From assembly GCA_039720395.1 (NCBI GenBank), contig CM077832.1, forward strand, positions 15,256,966-15,320,965: a DNA stretch of 64,000 nucleotides, given 5' to 3'. Positions within the stretch are counted from its first letter, which is position 1; every line of letters begins with the position of its first letter. This document shows, piece after piece, positions 22,980 through 34,304 of the stretch. The notes beneath the pieces are model-generated. The model saw only the letters and a list, made by a program, of their open reading frames with translations. It was not told the DNA's origin and searched no databases. This DNA comes from Liquidambar formosana. Lineage: Eukaryota > Streptophyta > Magnoliopsida > Saxifragales > Altingiaceae. Made by a program: the position numbers and the translations under genes.

Positions 22980-25900
22980 TTATACATAATACTTCTTTAA
23001 TTGATCCAAATTGGTGGGACGAGCGAACTCGATCCCATCCAAATCCATAAGTCGAACAGCCCCTGCTGGCAATATTTTCTTGATGACGTACGGTCCACCC
23101 CAGCTTGGTTTGAACTTTCCTCTAGGATCGAAAATTGGAGCTCGAATCTCTTTCAATACTAAATCCCCTTTCTTCAAGCCTCAATCTTTGACATGTTTGT
23201 TGAACGCCCTCGCGACTCTTCTCTGGTACCCTTGCACATGGTAGAGAGCCCTCAATCGCCTTTCATCTAGCAATGCCAACTCATCATAACGACCTTTGAT
23301 CCAATCCACCTCTGCTAGCTGGCTTTCCACAGCAACCCTTAACGAAGGAACTTCCAATTCCACTGGTAGAACAGCTTCCATTCCATACACCAAAGCATAC
23401 GGCGTAGCCCCTGTCGACGATCTGACTGACGTTCTATACCCCCATAATGCCAATGGTAGCTTCTCATGCCAATCAATGTACGTGTCAGCCGTTTTCTGTA
23501 ATATCTTCTTGATGTCTTGCTGGCGGCTTCCACCGTGCCGTTAGTCTGTGGACGATACGGGGATGACAAGTGATGAACGATCTTGTACTTCTGCAAGAGT
23601 TCTTTGGTCTCCTTCCGGAAATGCTGACCGTTATTTGAAATGACCTCATGCGGTACCCCATATCGGTAGATAATGTTGAGCTGTATGAACTGTGCCACCT
23701 TTTTGGCATTCAAAACTTTGAAGGAAGCTGCTTCCACCCACTTGGTAAAGTAATTGATGGCTACCAAGATGTATTCATGACCATTGGATGCCTTTGGCTT
23801 AATCTGTCCGATGATATCTATTCCCCATACTGCAAACGGCCATGGAGTTGACATGCATGTTAAGGGCATGGAGGGCAAGTGCTGTCCGTTGGCGAAGAGC
23901 TGACACTTATGGCATTTCTTGACGTGGGCATAGCAATCCCTTTCCATTGTAGACCAGTACCCCAGCCTCATGATCTTTTTAACCAGCATGTATCCATTCA
24001 TATACAGAGCCCCCACTCTTTCATGGATTTCTTCGATGAGTTTTCTGGCTTCTTCCTCCGTGACACACAGCAAGTGGATTCCGTCGTAAAACCTCCGATA
24101 CAGTTTTCCTCCGCATACCACATAATGGCTTGCCAATCTTCTCAATGTTCGCCTATCCACGCGAGATGCTTCCTCTGGATATTCCCTTTCCTCGATGAGC
24201 CTTCTTATGTCATAAAACCAAGGGTGGTTATCTGTTACCTCTCCTTCTCGAATGGAACACCAATAAACAGGTTTCTCTCTACATTCAATCACGAGCGGCT
24301 TCACGCTTCCCCCTTCTGGTATTTCCACCATTGACGCTAGAGTTGCTAAGGCATCAGCGAACTGATTCTTGTTTCTTGACAGATAATTGAACTCGATCTC
24401 CGCAAACTCTTTAGTCAGTGCTTCCAAATAGGCATGATAGGGCAATAGCTTCTCGTCGCGAGTTTTCCACTCCCCTTTTATCTGACAGATGATCAATGCT
24501 GAATCTCCGAACACCTCCAGTTCTTTTATCCCCAACTCTAACGCAGCTTCTAATGCTAGGATGCAGGCCTCATACTCCGCTGTGTTGTTGGTGGCTTCGA
24601 ACCCCAATTTGACTGCTAAAGGCGTGAAGGCTTCTTCGGGCGAGACTAATAGCACTCCTATTCCATATCCTTTTTTGTTTGCAGCTCCGTCGAAGTGGAC
24701 TCTCCAAACCTTCTTCTTGATTTCTAGGATATCTTCGTCGGGGAACTCGTCATTGAATTGGGTTGATGATGACACAAGGCAACTTGCCAAATGGTCTGCA
24801 ATGACACTTCCTTTAACGGACTTCTGCGCCAGGTACTTTATGTCGAATTCATTGAGAAGAAGCGACCAACAAGCGGTCCTGTATGATAGGACTGGTTTTT
24901 CTAGCAAATATTTCAAAGGATCCAATCGACTTATCAACAGGACTTTGAAAGACATCATGTAATGACAGAGTTTCTGGGTAGCCCACACCAACGCTACGCA
25001 AGCCTTTTCTAGCACATTGTACTTTACTTCATAATCTGTCATTTTCTTGCTCAAGTAGTAGATGCCATTTTCCTTTTTCGACCCTTCGAGGTATTGAGCT
25101 AACATAGCTCCCGTTGCGGTTTCAGTAACCGTTAAGTATAACAGTAACGATTCACCTTTCCGCGGGGGAACCAAGATTGGGGGGTTGCTCAGATACCTTT
25201 TAATGGTTTCAAAGGCTTCTTGACAATCCTCATTCCATTCCTTGGAAACGCCCTTCTTAAGTAGCTTGAAAATTGGCTCGCATACCATGGTCAGATTGGC
25301 GATAAAACGACTTATGTATTGAACTCTCCCCAAAAAACCCCGGATCTGATTTTCCGTTCTTGGTGGCTCCATCTCCGTGATAGCTTTTATCTTCCCTGGA
25401 TCAACTTCAATTCCCTTCTGAGTGATCATAAAACCCAACAGCTTCCCTGCAGTGACTCCGAAGGCGCACTTCTGAGGATTCAATCGGAGGTTGTACTTCT
25501 TTGCCCATTCTAGGAACTTCTCCAATGCCGCGAAATGACCTTCCCGGTCCACAGATTTGACTATCATGTCGTCCACATACACCTCTACTTCTTTATGGAT
25601 CATATCATGCAATAGGGTCGTAACAGCTCTTTGGTAAGTAGCCCCAGCATTTCTCAAGCCAAAAGGCATTACCTTGTAGCAATACGTGCCCCACTACGTG
25701 ATAAAAGCCATCTTTTCCATGTTTTGAGGCGCCATCTTTATCTGGTTGTAACCGGAGAACCCATCCATGAAGGAGAGAAGGGCATGACCTGCTGTACTGT
25801 CCACCAACACATCGATATGCGGTAGAGGGAAATCGTCCTTTGGGCTCGCAGCATTAAGGTCGCGGAAGTCAACACACATTCGCACTTTCCCATCTTTTTT

Positions 25901-26377
25901 AGGCACAGGCACTATGTTAGATAGCCATTCAGGGTACTCCACAACTTGGAGAAACCCGGCATCTAATTGTTTAGTTACCTCTTCTTTTACTTTCAAAGCC
26001 CATTCCGGTTTTAATCTTCTTAATTTCTGCTTTACATGCTTTTTAGTGGGATTAGTGGGGATGTAATGTTGCACAATATCTGGATCAATGCCAGGCATAT
26101 CTTCATAAGACCATGCGAAGGCCTCTACATTGGCTTTTAGAAGTTTTATCAATTTTTCCTTTTCAGCTGGTGAGAGAGTTATCCCAATTTTAATTATCCT
26201 TGGCAATTCATCTGTCCCTAGATTGATTGATTCCAATTCATCCATGTTAGGTTCGGTAACGCTCCTTTTCCTTTGCTCGACGAGCTCCGGGGGGACATCA
26301 TTCCTAGGATCTATATCCATGCCATAGATATCCATAGAAGAGAGAAAGGAAACACTGCAAATAATGAAAAGAAACAC
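22980..26377 (-). pseudogene. pol pseudogene of element A (RT, RNase H, aRNH, integrase)
   Basis: Pol copies element RNA into DNA and integrates it. In order: reverse transcriptase (FPLPHIDVLVD, catalytic YVDDM near 25563-25578), gypsy RNase H remnant, archaeal-type RNase H (FDGAANKKGYG, NNTAEYEACI, NQFADALATLAS), integrase zinc finger, catalytic core, and a C-terminal tail ending at 22980. Damage: TAG at 25694-25696 just before the MPFGLRNAGATYQR box, a one-base frameshift near 23515-23525, and TGA at 23178-23180 (arginine in C). In the zinc finger one histidine position reads tyrosine, and the central catalytic aspartate of integrase reads asparagine (near 23635). On the minus strand an acceptor-like TTCATTATTTGCAG ends at 26355, so an Ogre-type intron before RT is possible. 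Non-functional. Confidence 0.88.
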
Positions 26378-26519
26378 ACTTTATTGACTGAACTAACAAA
26401 ACAAAGCAAAGAAAAAAAAACACATGTGCCACAACTAGGGAACGACTCCTAACTCCACAAGGTGGGCTAGGCAGACACACTTTATTTGAAAGGGAAACTA
26501 AGACAAGCTACTAAGGAAC
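26378..26519 (-). other. Gap between gag-pro and pol of A, possible intron part
   Basis: The gag-protease frame stops at 26520 and pol opens at 26377. On the minus strand the interval ends in a pyrimidine-rich stretch before the TTTGCAG at 26355, typical of a 3' splice site. I see no strong donor in the gap. Ogre elements are known to splice an intron between protease and RT. Confidence 0.45.
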
Positions 26520-29500
26520 CTACAAGCTACTATCAGGTAAGTCGAGATCCTCGCCCTCACGAATTTCTGCAATGGTACCCTCTTCAAGATACCAATTAAG
26601 AAGCGGCACAGCTGCATGGTGAATTAAAGAACACTCGAGATTCGATTCCTCCACAGCAAAAACCGTATCTTGAAACATTGTAACCATGGCTTCCGAATCC
26701 ATCTGTTCTACCCAGTCCTCGCTCTTCTTTTCCCAATAGTCATCATTGATTGCTTCATCATCAACCATTGTAGCAGTGATGGGATACCACTCAGTGAAGA
26801 ATATTTCAAACCCCGGAACTCTCGCCTTGGTTGCTTTGTCAATGGATGGTTCGGGGAATCCACAGAATAGAAAATCCTTCCCCTCTTTAACAAAGTAACC
26901 ATTCAAGGTAGGTCGGTATGGTGAGATTCTAATATCTGGCACCCTCCCTTCTGCTTTTGCTTTGACCCTTTCTCTGCTTCTCTGTAACATCTCCATACGG
27001 TCCTTCTTGGAAGGCTCATACCCCAATCCGAAGGTGTAGGTGACAATGCGGCTCCGAACAGATACCGGTATGCCTTGCTGACGGCGTCCTAGTCCCATGC
27101 CTGGGAAGAAACTCACTTTCTTCATTATGTTCCCCACATGCAAATTGCCATGAGGGCAAAAGTCGAGAGGTATCAACTCTCTCTGTTCTGGCTCTTTCTC
27201 TATGCATTGAACATACTCGAACCCAGATAATGGTGCTCCAACGGGCTCAGGCTTGATCTCGCAAATGGGTACTCCCGACAACTTCAGGTCATAATCGCCT
27301 TGGAGTGTGACGATGGCCCCTTCATAAGGGAACTTGACTTTTTGGTGCAATGAAGAGGGTACAGCCCCTGCAGGATGAATCCAAGGTCTTCCCAACAAGA
27401 GATTGAAGCACGACGGGACATCCAACACTTGGAATTCCACTCTGAATTCTGTAGGCCCCATAATCAGCGGCAAGGTGACCACTCCAATCACCTCTCTGCG
27501 GGTGTTATCATAAGCTCTCACTGTTTGCCCAGATGGCACGAAGTCTGTTGGATCCAACCCCAAGACGGTGGCAGTTCCGAGAGGGCACACATTAAGAGCA
27601 GAACCATTATCGATCAGGACTGTTGGAACCCTCTTTCCCATGGTATCGATAGTGATGTACATGGCTTGTAAATGGTTAGGTCCACTTTTAGGTAGGTCTG
27701 CTTCTGAAAACACAATGGTTGAGTTCTTCGAGGTTGGATTCACCAAGTTCACCAAATTTTCTGGAAATGTGTCAACGAGAACCTGTATCTGGTTGAGCAA
27801 CTTCAAGATTGTCTGCCTGTGCTTGTAAGAGGCCATGAGTAAACCCCATATAGTGATGTTGGCATTAATCTTTCTCAATTGCCTAAGCACTTCGTCCTCC
27901 TCTTCTTGCAGGTCGAGGTGGCGATTACCTTCCAAGTCCCCCAATGGGTTATCAGATTCTAAGTGCGGAGGCTTGAAATGGCGACCCCCTCTAGTTATGT
28001 GCTCCACCTCGTCATCACTTATCCACATATCATCAATCTCACCTACGTCACCCATGAAGTCATCCCATGTGATTGTGTCGATGTCTTCCATTTGGACTTC
28101 CTCTGGTAACTCATCCCAACCTGTGGGGATTATAGGCTCATCAAGGATAGGGTCGGGGTAGAGTACGTAGTAATCAAACTTTCCGGACGACTCTCCTAAC
28201 AAACCCACTTTAGGATCCCCTACCTTGAACCTTTCTTTCAATTGTCGCTGCATGGACTTCTTTGGCAATACCAAAACCTTTTGATCAATAAGGTCTTGAA
28301 CTACCTTTTTCAGTATAACACAGTCCTCCGTATGATGTCCGGGCGCCTGATGGTACAAACAGAACTGGTGGGGAGTCGAAGGCCTCGGCTTTGAATGGCA
28401 TGGCAATATGAGCCCTTTATCACAACATTGGTGGAAAACTTGAGTCAAGGTCATGGGAAGCGGCGTGTATTGCCTTATGGGTTGACAGGATTGGGACGAG
28501 CCAAGCTCGATGGCATTTATGTTGTTAGGAGGAGGCACATTGTGAGTGGGGAGGGGATTTCGAGTGACATTTAGGCAATTTGGTGCGGTGGGTGGTGAAA
28601 TGATCTGCTTGTCAAGCAAATCTTGGATTTCATGGCGGAGGCGATAACAGCGGTTGGTTGGATGGCCTTTGGCTTGGTGGAACTTGCAATACTCATTTTC
28701 ATTGTAGCTTTTGGGTAATGGGTTTGGTGGAGGCCTTGGGTCGAGGGGTTTCAGGAGGTCACGGCTTCTCAGTTTTTCAAAGACTCTTTCGAGTGGCATG
28801 TATAGCTCGGTGAATTGGCGAGGTGAGGTGGAGTCATTTAGGGAGAAGGGGCGAGCGGGTTGGGTAATGGTATTGACCTCAGCATTGGGTTTTCCTCCAA
28901 AGTTTGTCCTTCGACTCTTTTGGATCTCCTCCGTTTTGATTATCCCATCGACGATCGCATCTTCAACTTGTGTGCCAGCCCCAACAAGAGCTTTGAAGTT
29001 CGGAAAGTAGTGAGCAAAGAGGTGCTTGTGATATACAGGCAGTAAGTTCTTCACCACCAACTGAATCTGGTCTTCCTCATTCGGTCTGTCTGTCATTTTG
29101 GAAGCCTTTTGTCTCCACCAAGTGATGAAGGCGGAGAAAGTCTCATTAACCCCTTGCTTAGTGGTTTCCAAGTCCCTTCGCGTGACATCCACTTCAGTGT
29201 TATACTTGTAATGGTCCGTGAATGCATTGCACACATCCTCCCAGGTCTTGGTTCTGTTCTCCTCTAATGACAAAAACCATTTCAAAGCGGAACTCGCTAA
29301 TGACTCGTGAAACATTTGAGCCAATAACTCATCGTTCGCTCCTCGAGGGTGCATAGCTCGCACATACATCTTGAGATGGGTTTTAGGACAGCCTATCCCG
29401 TCGAATTTTTCCAACTCCGGCATCTTAAACTGTAACGGGATGCGAGCCTTTGGGAACAAGGACAAAGTACAGATGTCCACCATATCATCAGATCTGCGGA

Positions 29501-29918
29501 TTCCCTTCAGAGTTCGTTCTAAGGCCTCGACCTCGTTTGCTAGGACGGTTGAGCTCTCTCTTGATGTGGCTTTGGTTTCCCCTTCCTTGGTCTTGGGTGG
29601 CTCTCCCCCCTCTCCTAATGGTTCCTCAGCAGATTCGGAATCATTAGATCCTTGATTCTTATCAGTGGCACGGGCCCTAGATTCAGGTTCAGAGTTCTTC
29701 TGTTGAATGTCTTGAGCTAACTTCAGTGCGGTCTCAGATACCTGGGTAGTGTGGTCAAGCTTTTCCATGATAGCTTTCAAAGTAGCCTCAAGGTTAAAAC
29801 CCCGGTTGCTAGTTCTTTCCTCAGCCATATCTGACTCGGTGACAGAATCAGCACTGACTAGGCGCCCTTGTTGATTACGGATCCAAGCCAGCACGTCTCT
29901 CCCTCTACCATAAGGCAA
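26520..29918 (-). CDS. gag-protease-G-patch polyprotein of element A
   Basis: An uninterrupted 1132-residue frame. A second methionine at about residue 31 (MAEERTSNRGF) is the more likely start by comparison with C. Gag domain at about residues 190-330 (LKWFLSLEENRTKTWEDV, DVTRRDLETTKQG). Two zinc-knuckle-like CxxxH segments follow near 410 (CKFHQAKGHPTNRC) and 520 (CLYHQAPGHHTEDC). The aspartic protease site IDNGSALNV is near 769, with the usual GRPWIHPAGAVPS block after it. A G-patch segment (GMGLGRRQQG ... GLGY) is near 935-960. G-patch segments occur in some retroviruses and Tat-lineage elements and are thought to bind RNA. It is the only fully open frame of A, so a gag-protease product could still be made if transcribed. 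Confidence 0.88.
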   Translation of the reverse strand: MPYGRGRDVLAWIRNQQGRLVSADSVTESDMAEERTSNRGFNLEATLKAIMEKLDHTTQVSETALKLAQDIQQKNSEPESRARATDKNQGSNDSESAEEPLGEGGEPPKTKEGETKATSRESSTVLANEVEALERTLKGIRRSDDMVDICTLSLFPKARIPLQFKMPELEKFDGIGCPKTHLKMYVRAMHPRGANDELLAQMFHESLASSALKWFLSLEENRTKTWEDVCNAFTDHYKYNTEVDVTRRDLETTKQGVNETFSAFITWWRQKASKMTDRPNEEDQIQLVVKNLLPVYHKHLFAHYFPNFKALVGAGTQVEDAIVDGIIKTEEIQKSRRTNFGGKPNAEVNTITQPARPFSLNDSTSPRQFTELYMPLERVFEKLRSRDLLKPLDPRPPPNPLPKSYNENEYCKFHQAKGHPTNRCYRLRHEIQDLLDKQIISPPTAPNCLNVTRNPLPTHNVPPPNNINAIELGSSQSCQPIRQYTPLPMTLTQVFHQCCDKGLILPCHSKPRPSTPHQFCLYHQAPGHHTEDCVILKKVVQDLIDQKVLVLPKKSMQRQLKERFKVGDPKVGLLGESSGKFDYYVLYPDPILDEPIIPTGWDELPEEVQMEDIDTITWDDFMGDVGEIDDMWISDDEVEHITRGGRHFKPPHLESDNPLGDLEGNRHLDLQEEEDEVLRQLRKINANITIWGLLMASYKHRQTILKLLNQIQVLVDTFPENLVNLVNPTSKNSTIVFSEADLPKSGPNHLQAMYITIDTMGKRVPTVLIDNGSALNVCPLGTATVLGLDPTDFVPSGQTVRAYDNTRREVIGVVTLPLIMGPTEFRVEFQVLDVPSCFNLLLGRPWIHPAGAVPSSLHQKVKFPYEGAIVTLQGDYDLKLSGVPICEIKPEPVGAPLSGFEYVQCIEKEPEQRELIPLDFCPHGNLHVGNIMKKVSFFPGMGLGRRQQGIPVSVRSRIVTYTFGLGYEPSKKDRMEMLQRSRERVKAKAEGRVPDIRISPYRPTLNGYFVKEGKDFLFCGFPEPSIDKATKARVPGFEIFFTEWYPITATMVDDEAINDDYWEKKSEDWVEQMDSEAMVTMFQDTVFAVEESNLECSLIHHAAVPLLNWYLEEGTIAEIREGEDLDLPDSSL

Positions 29919-30565
29919 ACACTCAATTTTTCAGCCTAAGGGTCCATCCTAAGCTTCCATAATTTTCTCAAAATTTTTACAACGTACACCCTTAATTAAT
30001 TCTCTTAACCAATTAACCTTGCGGGGGTCATGGGGAAGGGTACGTATTAAGGATGCAAGATGTAAAGTTTCCTTTAATTACCCACTCAATCAACAAAGCA
30101 TGGCAACATATCACAAACACGGCAGCATATCATCACAACAAGGTGTGTGCATATAGGTAATCCAACGGTGTCCTAGAAGGCCCATTACATGCAATTCTTT
30201 CTTTTAAGAGGGTAGGCTAGGGTCCTCAACTTTGCTTGTACCAATCTTTATACCTAACCACATGTGACATCAGGAATGTCGCGTGGGTCCAGCAGTACGT
30301 GATTGATCCATTTGATATACCCAAGGGTACTTGGCAAGAGAGGTTTGATAGCTTCGCCCAACACATGGAATCAGGAAAACCAAGGTCGAACTAGGCTGTC
30401 AGTTGGCAAGGATACATCGAGGGACAATCGAGTGATCATGCAACAGTAGCACACACAATGCAATAAATGAAAGCACACAATCAAGCGGATGCAAGTGATT
30501 GATTTTATTAAACAACAAGAAATTAATTTAGCCCAATCAAATTAAATAAGTCTAGCCCTCGATAT
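29919..30565 (-). other. Leader of element A
   Basis: Untranslated leader between primer site and gag. It is unlike the B and C leaders over most of its length. No repeat or open frame is notable. Confidence 0.6.
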
Positions 30566-30582
30566 CCCCAGTGGAGTCGCCA
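30566..30582 (-). other. Primer binding site of element A (tRNA-Arg)
   Basis: On the plus strand CCCCAGTGGAGTCGCCA stands three bases from the 5' LTR. It equals the 3' end with CCA of plant tRNA-Arg(ACG) as I recall it, so reverse transcription is probably primed by that tRNA. Element C has the identical 17-mer at 55366-55382. Confidence 0.75.
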
Positions 30583-30585
30583 AAC

Positions 30586-33500
30586 TGTGAACCCCGGAAA
30601 ACGACCCACAAAGATTTGGCGGAAAGAAAGATTCGTATTTATGGGATGGGTGAAAGACAACAAACAAAAAGGAGTCGCCACCTCATTTTTTAGGGAAAAG
30701 AGGAAAACCACAAAAATGTTTTATTTTCAAAACCACATGACTCCATTAAAGGAAAAGCAAAGTCTTTGAAACCAGAAAATTGGATTCAGGGGCTAAGTTA
30801 CGACGTGGGAAGGTTCTGGGCAAAGCCCATAGGCACCCACATCGCCCGAGTTGGTCTCTTAATTTAATTGGGCTAACTTAATATCTTTCCACTCAAATAT
30901 CATCATATATCATCACAAGGCAGCATGCATATCATATATCCCATCTAATCAACTCATGCACAATCACTCAAATAAAACAAAACAAAAAAAAAAAGAAAAG
31001 AAAAAACCTAGGATACTTGGATCCTAGAATAGACTTGAGCCTCACGAAGAGCGCCTACATACCATGCAGCGAAATACATGGATCAAAGTCCACGTAGTTC
31101 GAAAAGAATAGAGTTACAACCTAATACAAACCTATGGTAAAAAACCCTAGGTTTCCATATTTGAAAATACATTGATTTAGTCTTAAGTCGAAAACTTCCA
31201 CAAGAGGAAAAATTTGATAGAAAACCAGAATTTTAGCAATAAAGGAAACCTTTGATAATTACCATATGCTCGTAATAAGAAGTAACCCTAGGAGGGAGAA
31301 GAGAAAAGAAAGAAAAAGAAAGGTGAATTGGGGCACCTTCAAACCCTACTTACCTGAGCGCAAAAGCCCCAATCATTAGTCATTTCAGACTATAGCAACC
31401 CTATTTACAATAGGACAAGCATTGTACCTATTTGCACCCTTACAAGTGCACAAAATCATGCAAAGAAAGCAATATGCAAATCTGGACAGAACCTTGACAA
31501 GGCCTAAAATCATCCATAATCATGCAAACAACAAAAATAATGAATAACTAAGGTCCCTAACTCAATCCTACATGCAATGACTCGACTAACATGCATAAAA
31601 ACCTACCAAAGACACACTAACAAGCATAAGAGACTCCAATAATATCAATAAACATGATAACAAAGCACATTCTAACCAAAAAGATGATATTTCATGTAAA
31701 ATATGAAAATAAACCTTCCTACGGCGAGCTTTCTTAAGCGAAACTATCCTAAGATAATTTCACGTAAACAAGTCGTTATGGGAAGGTGCAATCAACATAT
31801 CCTACGTAAAATATATATATCCTAGAACATAATAGAAGTGATTTCATACTTAAACACATCACAGAAGGCTCTTATGCGAGACCCTACTCAACGAAAAGGA
31901 TAATTATCCTTAAAAAAGGATAATGTCTCCAAAAAACCTGTAAAACATACAATATGAATGCAAACCTAGCATGATTCAACTATATGCAGCATATATAGAA
32001 CGACTATGATGAGAAACTACTCAAAAAACTAAGCTAAGCATGCTGTATAGGACTTGTGTGAATTCAGGGTTATCGAAACCCTAATTTCACAATCATGCAT
32101 TACGACCTATGAAACAACTCTAACACATGCTCAAATTATCATGAATATCATTCATATAACATATATTAACTAACAGGAGCATCAATTCATGGTAATAGTC
32201 ACAGCAACCTAAACACGTGAACTATGCATGATTTAAGAAGATAGAACGAATAAGGCTATCGAATCCTTGGTAAACCAGGGATTATCAAGCATATAAAGCC
32301 ATAAACTATCCTAAAATCATTCATATAACATCACATAAACATTGAATTCAATCCATAAGAGAAGCTATTTCATGCACTATAACTATCCTAGGAGAAGAAG
32401 AAGGAGAAGAAGGAGAAGCAAAAAAATTATGTTCAGCATTAAAGAGACATGCTTACCTCTTGTAGACTCTTCCTTGTCTTCAAACCTCTTGTTTCCTTGC
32501 TTGCTTGGGGTTGAAGAGCCTCCTCTTGATGTCCTTCTAGTTCTCCAAACTCGTAGTTCCCTCTCTCTCTAAGTGTAAAGTGCAATTAACCTCCTCCTAT
32601 GTGCTGAATACCATGTCCTTTATATAGAGAACTAACCCCCAACACCAATGGCTAAGATTAATTCATTAAATAATGATCCTAGGGCTATTAGAGACTCTCT
32701 TGGTGCTCAAACAACTCAAACTTACACACTCCTAAGAGCAAACAAGTTGTTTTGGCGGAGGAAACCGTCAAAAGAGAGAGAGAAGAGTCAGAATTTGAGT
32801 TGAGGAAGGATTCCTCGGGTGACCAACTAGGCCTAGACGGTTAGCCGTCTGGACCTAGACGACTGACCGTCCAGCCCCAGACGGTTACCCGAGGCCCTCC
32901 TATTTTCACTCCGGTTTTGACTCCCACTTGCTGTAGAAGTCCTAAAATCTTCAAATTAAGTCCGATTTTGATGAAATAAAAGCCAAAACGACCGTGTTTC
33001 GAAGGAGAACACATTTTTAGGCACTTTAGGACAAAAATCCTCAACCATGGGTGTATGGTTAGGTTTTACAAAGGTGGTTAACCATGGTGCTTCACCGTCG
33101 CTAAGCTGGGTTTGTACACAAGGTCGAACTAAATGCTTTCCCAATCGAAAATCGATCTTTCTAAACATGTTTAGGACATAAATAAAGCCCAATTGAAGTT
33201 AAATGAGAGAAAATTGGTTGGGTCTTATGAGTCAATTTGAGTAAACCAAGAAAGGGTCTTTTAGCCAACCCGAACCATTACGAGCCGAATTGATCTTAAA
33301 CCATTAATTCATGAAATTGAACCTATATATGGACTCTATATAACCATATGAACTTGGTGGGATGACTCGGGATTCATTTCAAGGTCAAATGGAAAATATA
33401 CGGCTTAAAAGACGGTTATGCCCTTAAAGTCGCAAAAGTTCTTATTGACCATCGAGATAAACTCCAAATCACTTCAAAATTCATACACATGATATTCAAT

Positions 33501-33599
33501 GCCATAGAAACTCAATGCAAAAGACTAGACTCAAAAAGGACTCAAAATCCTATATGAAATGATATGTCCTAGCTAGGGTGACAAAAATGGGGTGTGACA
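30586..33599 (-). repeat. 5' LTR of element A
   Basis: The LTR next to the primer site. The start is placed at about 30586 by the TGTGAACC match to 13301. It has the TATA box CTATATAAAGG at 32618-32628 (minus strand) and the palindrome array at 32813-32894, whose GACGGTTAGCCGTC palindrome is intact and whose second stem has lost a pair. Confidence 0.9.
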
Positions 33600-33604
33600 A
33601 TGCC

Positions 33605-34286
33605 TAATAATGAATTACACTTGAAGTCAAAGATGACATGACGGGTTTAGCCAACCAAAGTCCATTCCTTTTCTCATTTAAGCCCATTACAATATTCACA
33701 CAAACTTTCACTCTCATTTGAAGCCAAACCCATATTTTCTTTTTTTTCTTTTTTTTTTATTTTTTATTTTTGGATATTTTTTCGATTTTTCTTTTCTTTT
33801 CCTTTTGGGCTTGGGTCCAATTACATGATCACACACCTCACTTCTCAATTGGCCCTAGACTTGAAAAGATAATAAACAATGATGGGCCTTGCCCCCTAAT
33901 CTAGAAATCATGGGCCTAAATGCAAATGCAACATGACATGCATAATGACACACATTCAATCAAAGCTATGCAATGGTTTGTGGGGGACATTAGTGTGGTC
34001 GGTCAATTAGGGTACTTCTCCTTCAAGGGTCACCCAGGCTAGGGTGCTCAAAAAGCAACCCGTTAACGTACTCACTAGCTTATTACAGGCTAGTGGCATA
34101 GGTCGTGGGTTGATGGTGCTGAATCGAGTTGCCCATAGGAACTAAATGGAACCCAGGTCTCTAATCAGATTGCCATCGAGGGATAATAAATGCCAACATT
34201 GTACGCGTGTGTGCAATTTTGGTTTTGTCCAATTAAGTCTCCTAATTAATTAAAGCCAATAAATACCTTGGAGTCTAGCTCTCTAT
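33605..34286 (-). other. Leader of element B, 5' part, with block shared with C
   Basis: From about 34000 to 34200 this leader is closely similar to 55070-55265 of element C, including GAGCAACCCGTTAACGTACTC (21 bases in C) with AAGCAACCCGTTAACGTACT here. The block precedes gag in both elements, a location typical of packaging or dimerisation signals. A T-rich tract at 33740-33810 also has a counterpart in C (54640-54670). Confidence 0.65.
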
Positions 34287-34303
34287 CCCTAGTGGAGTCA
34301 CCA
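34287..34303 (-). other. Primer binding site of element B
   Basis: Plus strand CCCTAGTGGAGTCACCA lies one base from the 5' LTR. It differs from the A and C sites at two positions, both transitions. Confidence 0.7.
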
Positions 34304-34304
34304 T

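Larger units (their letters stand above)
13301..33599 (-). mobile_element. Full-length Tat/Ogre-type Ty3-gypsy retrotransposon A
   Basis: Two LTRs of about 3.0 kb (13301-16317 and about 30586-33599) in direct orientation are flanked by perfect ATGCC duplications (13296-13300 and 33600-33604). Coding order on the minus strand is gag-protease-G-patch (29918 to 26520) then RT, RNase H, archaeal-type RNase H and integrase (26377 to 22980). Two plus-strand genes, PMD-type and DUF7745-like, occupy 18231-22683. A 93-base tandem array lies at 16720-17100. The second RNase H places it in the Tat lineage. It is broken by stops, one frameshift and altered integrase residues, so it cannot act alone. It inserted into the leader of B. 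Confidence 0.92.
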
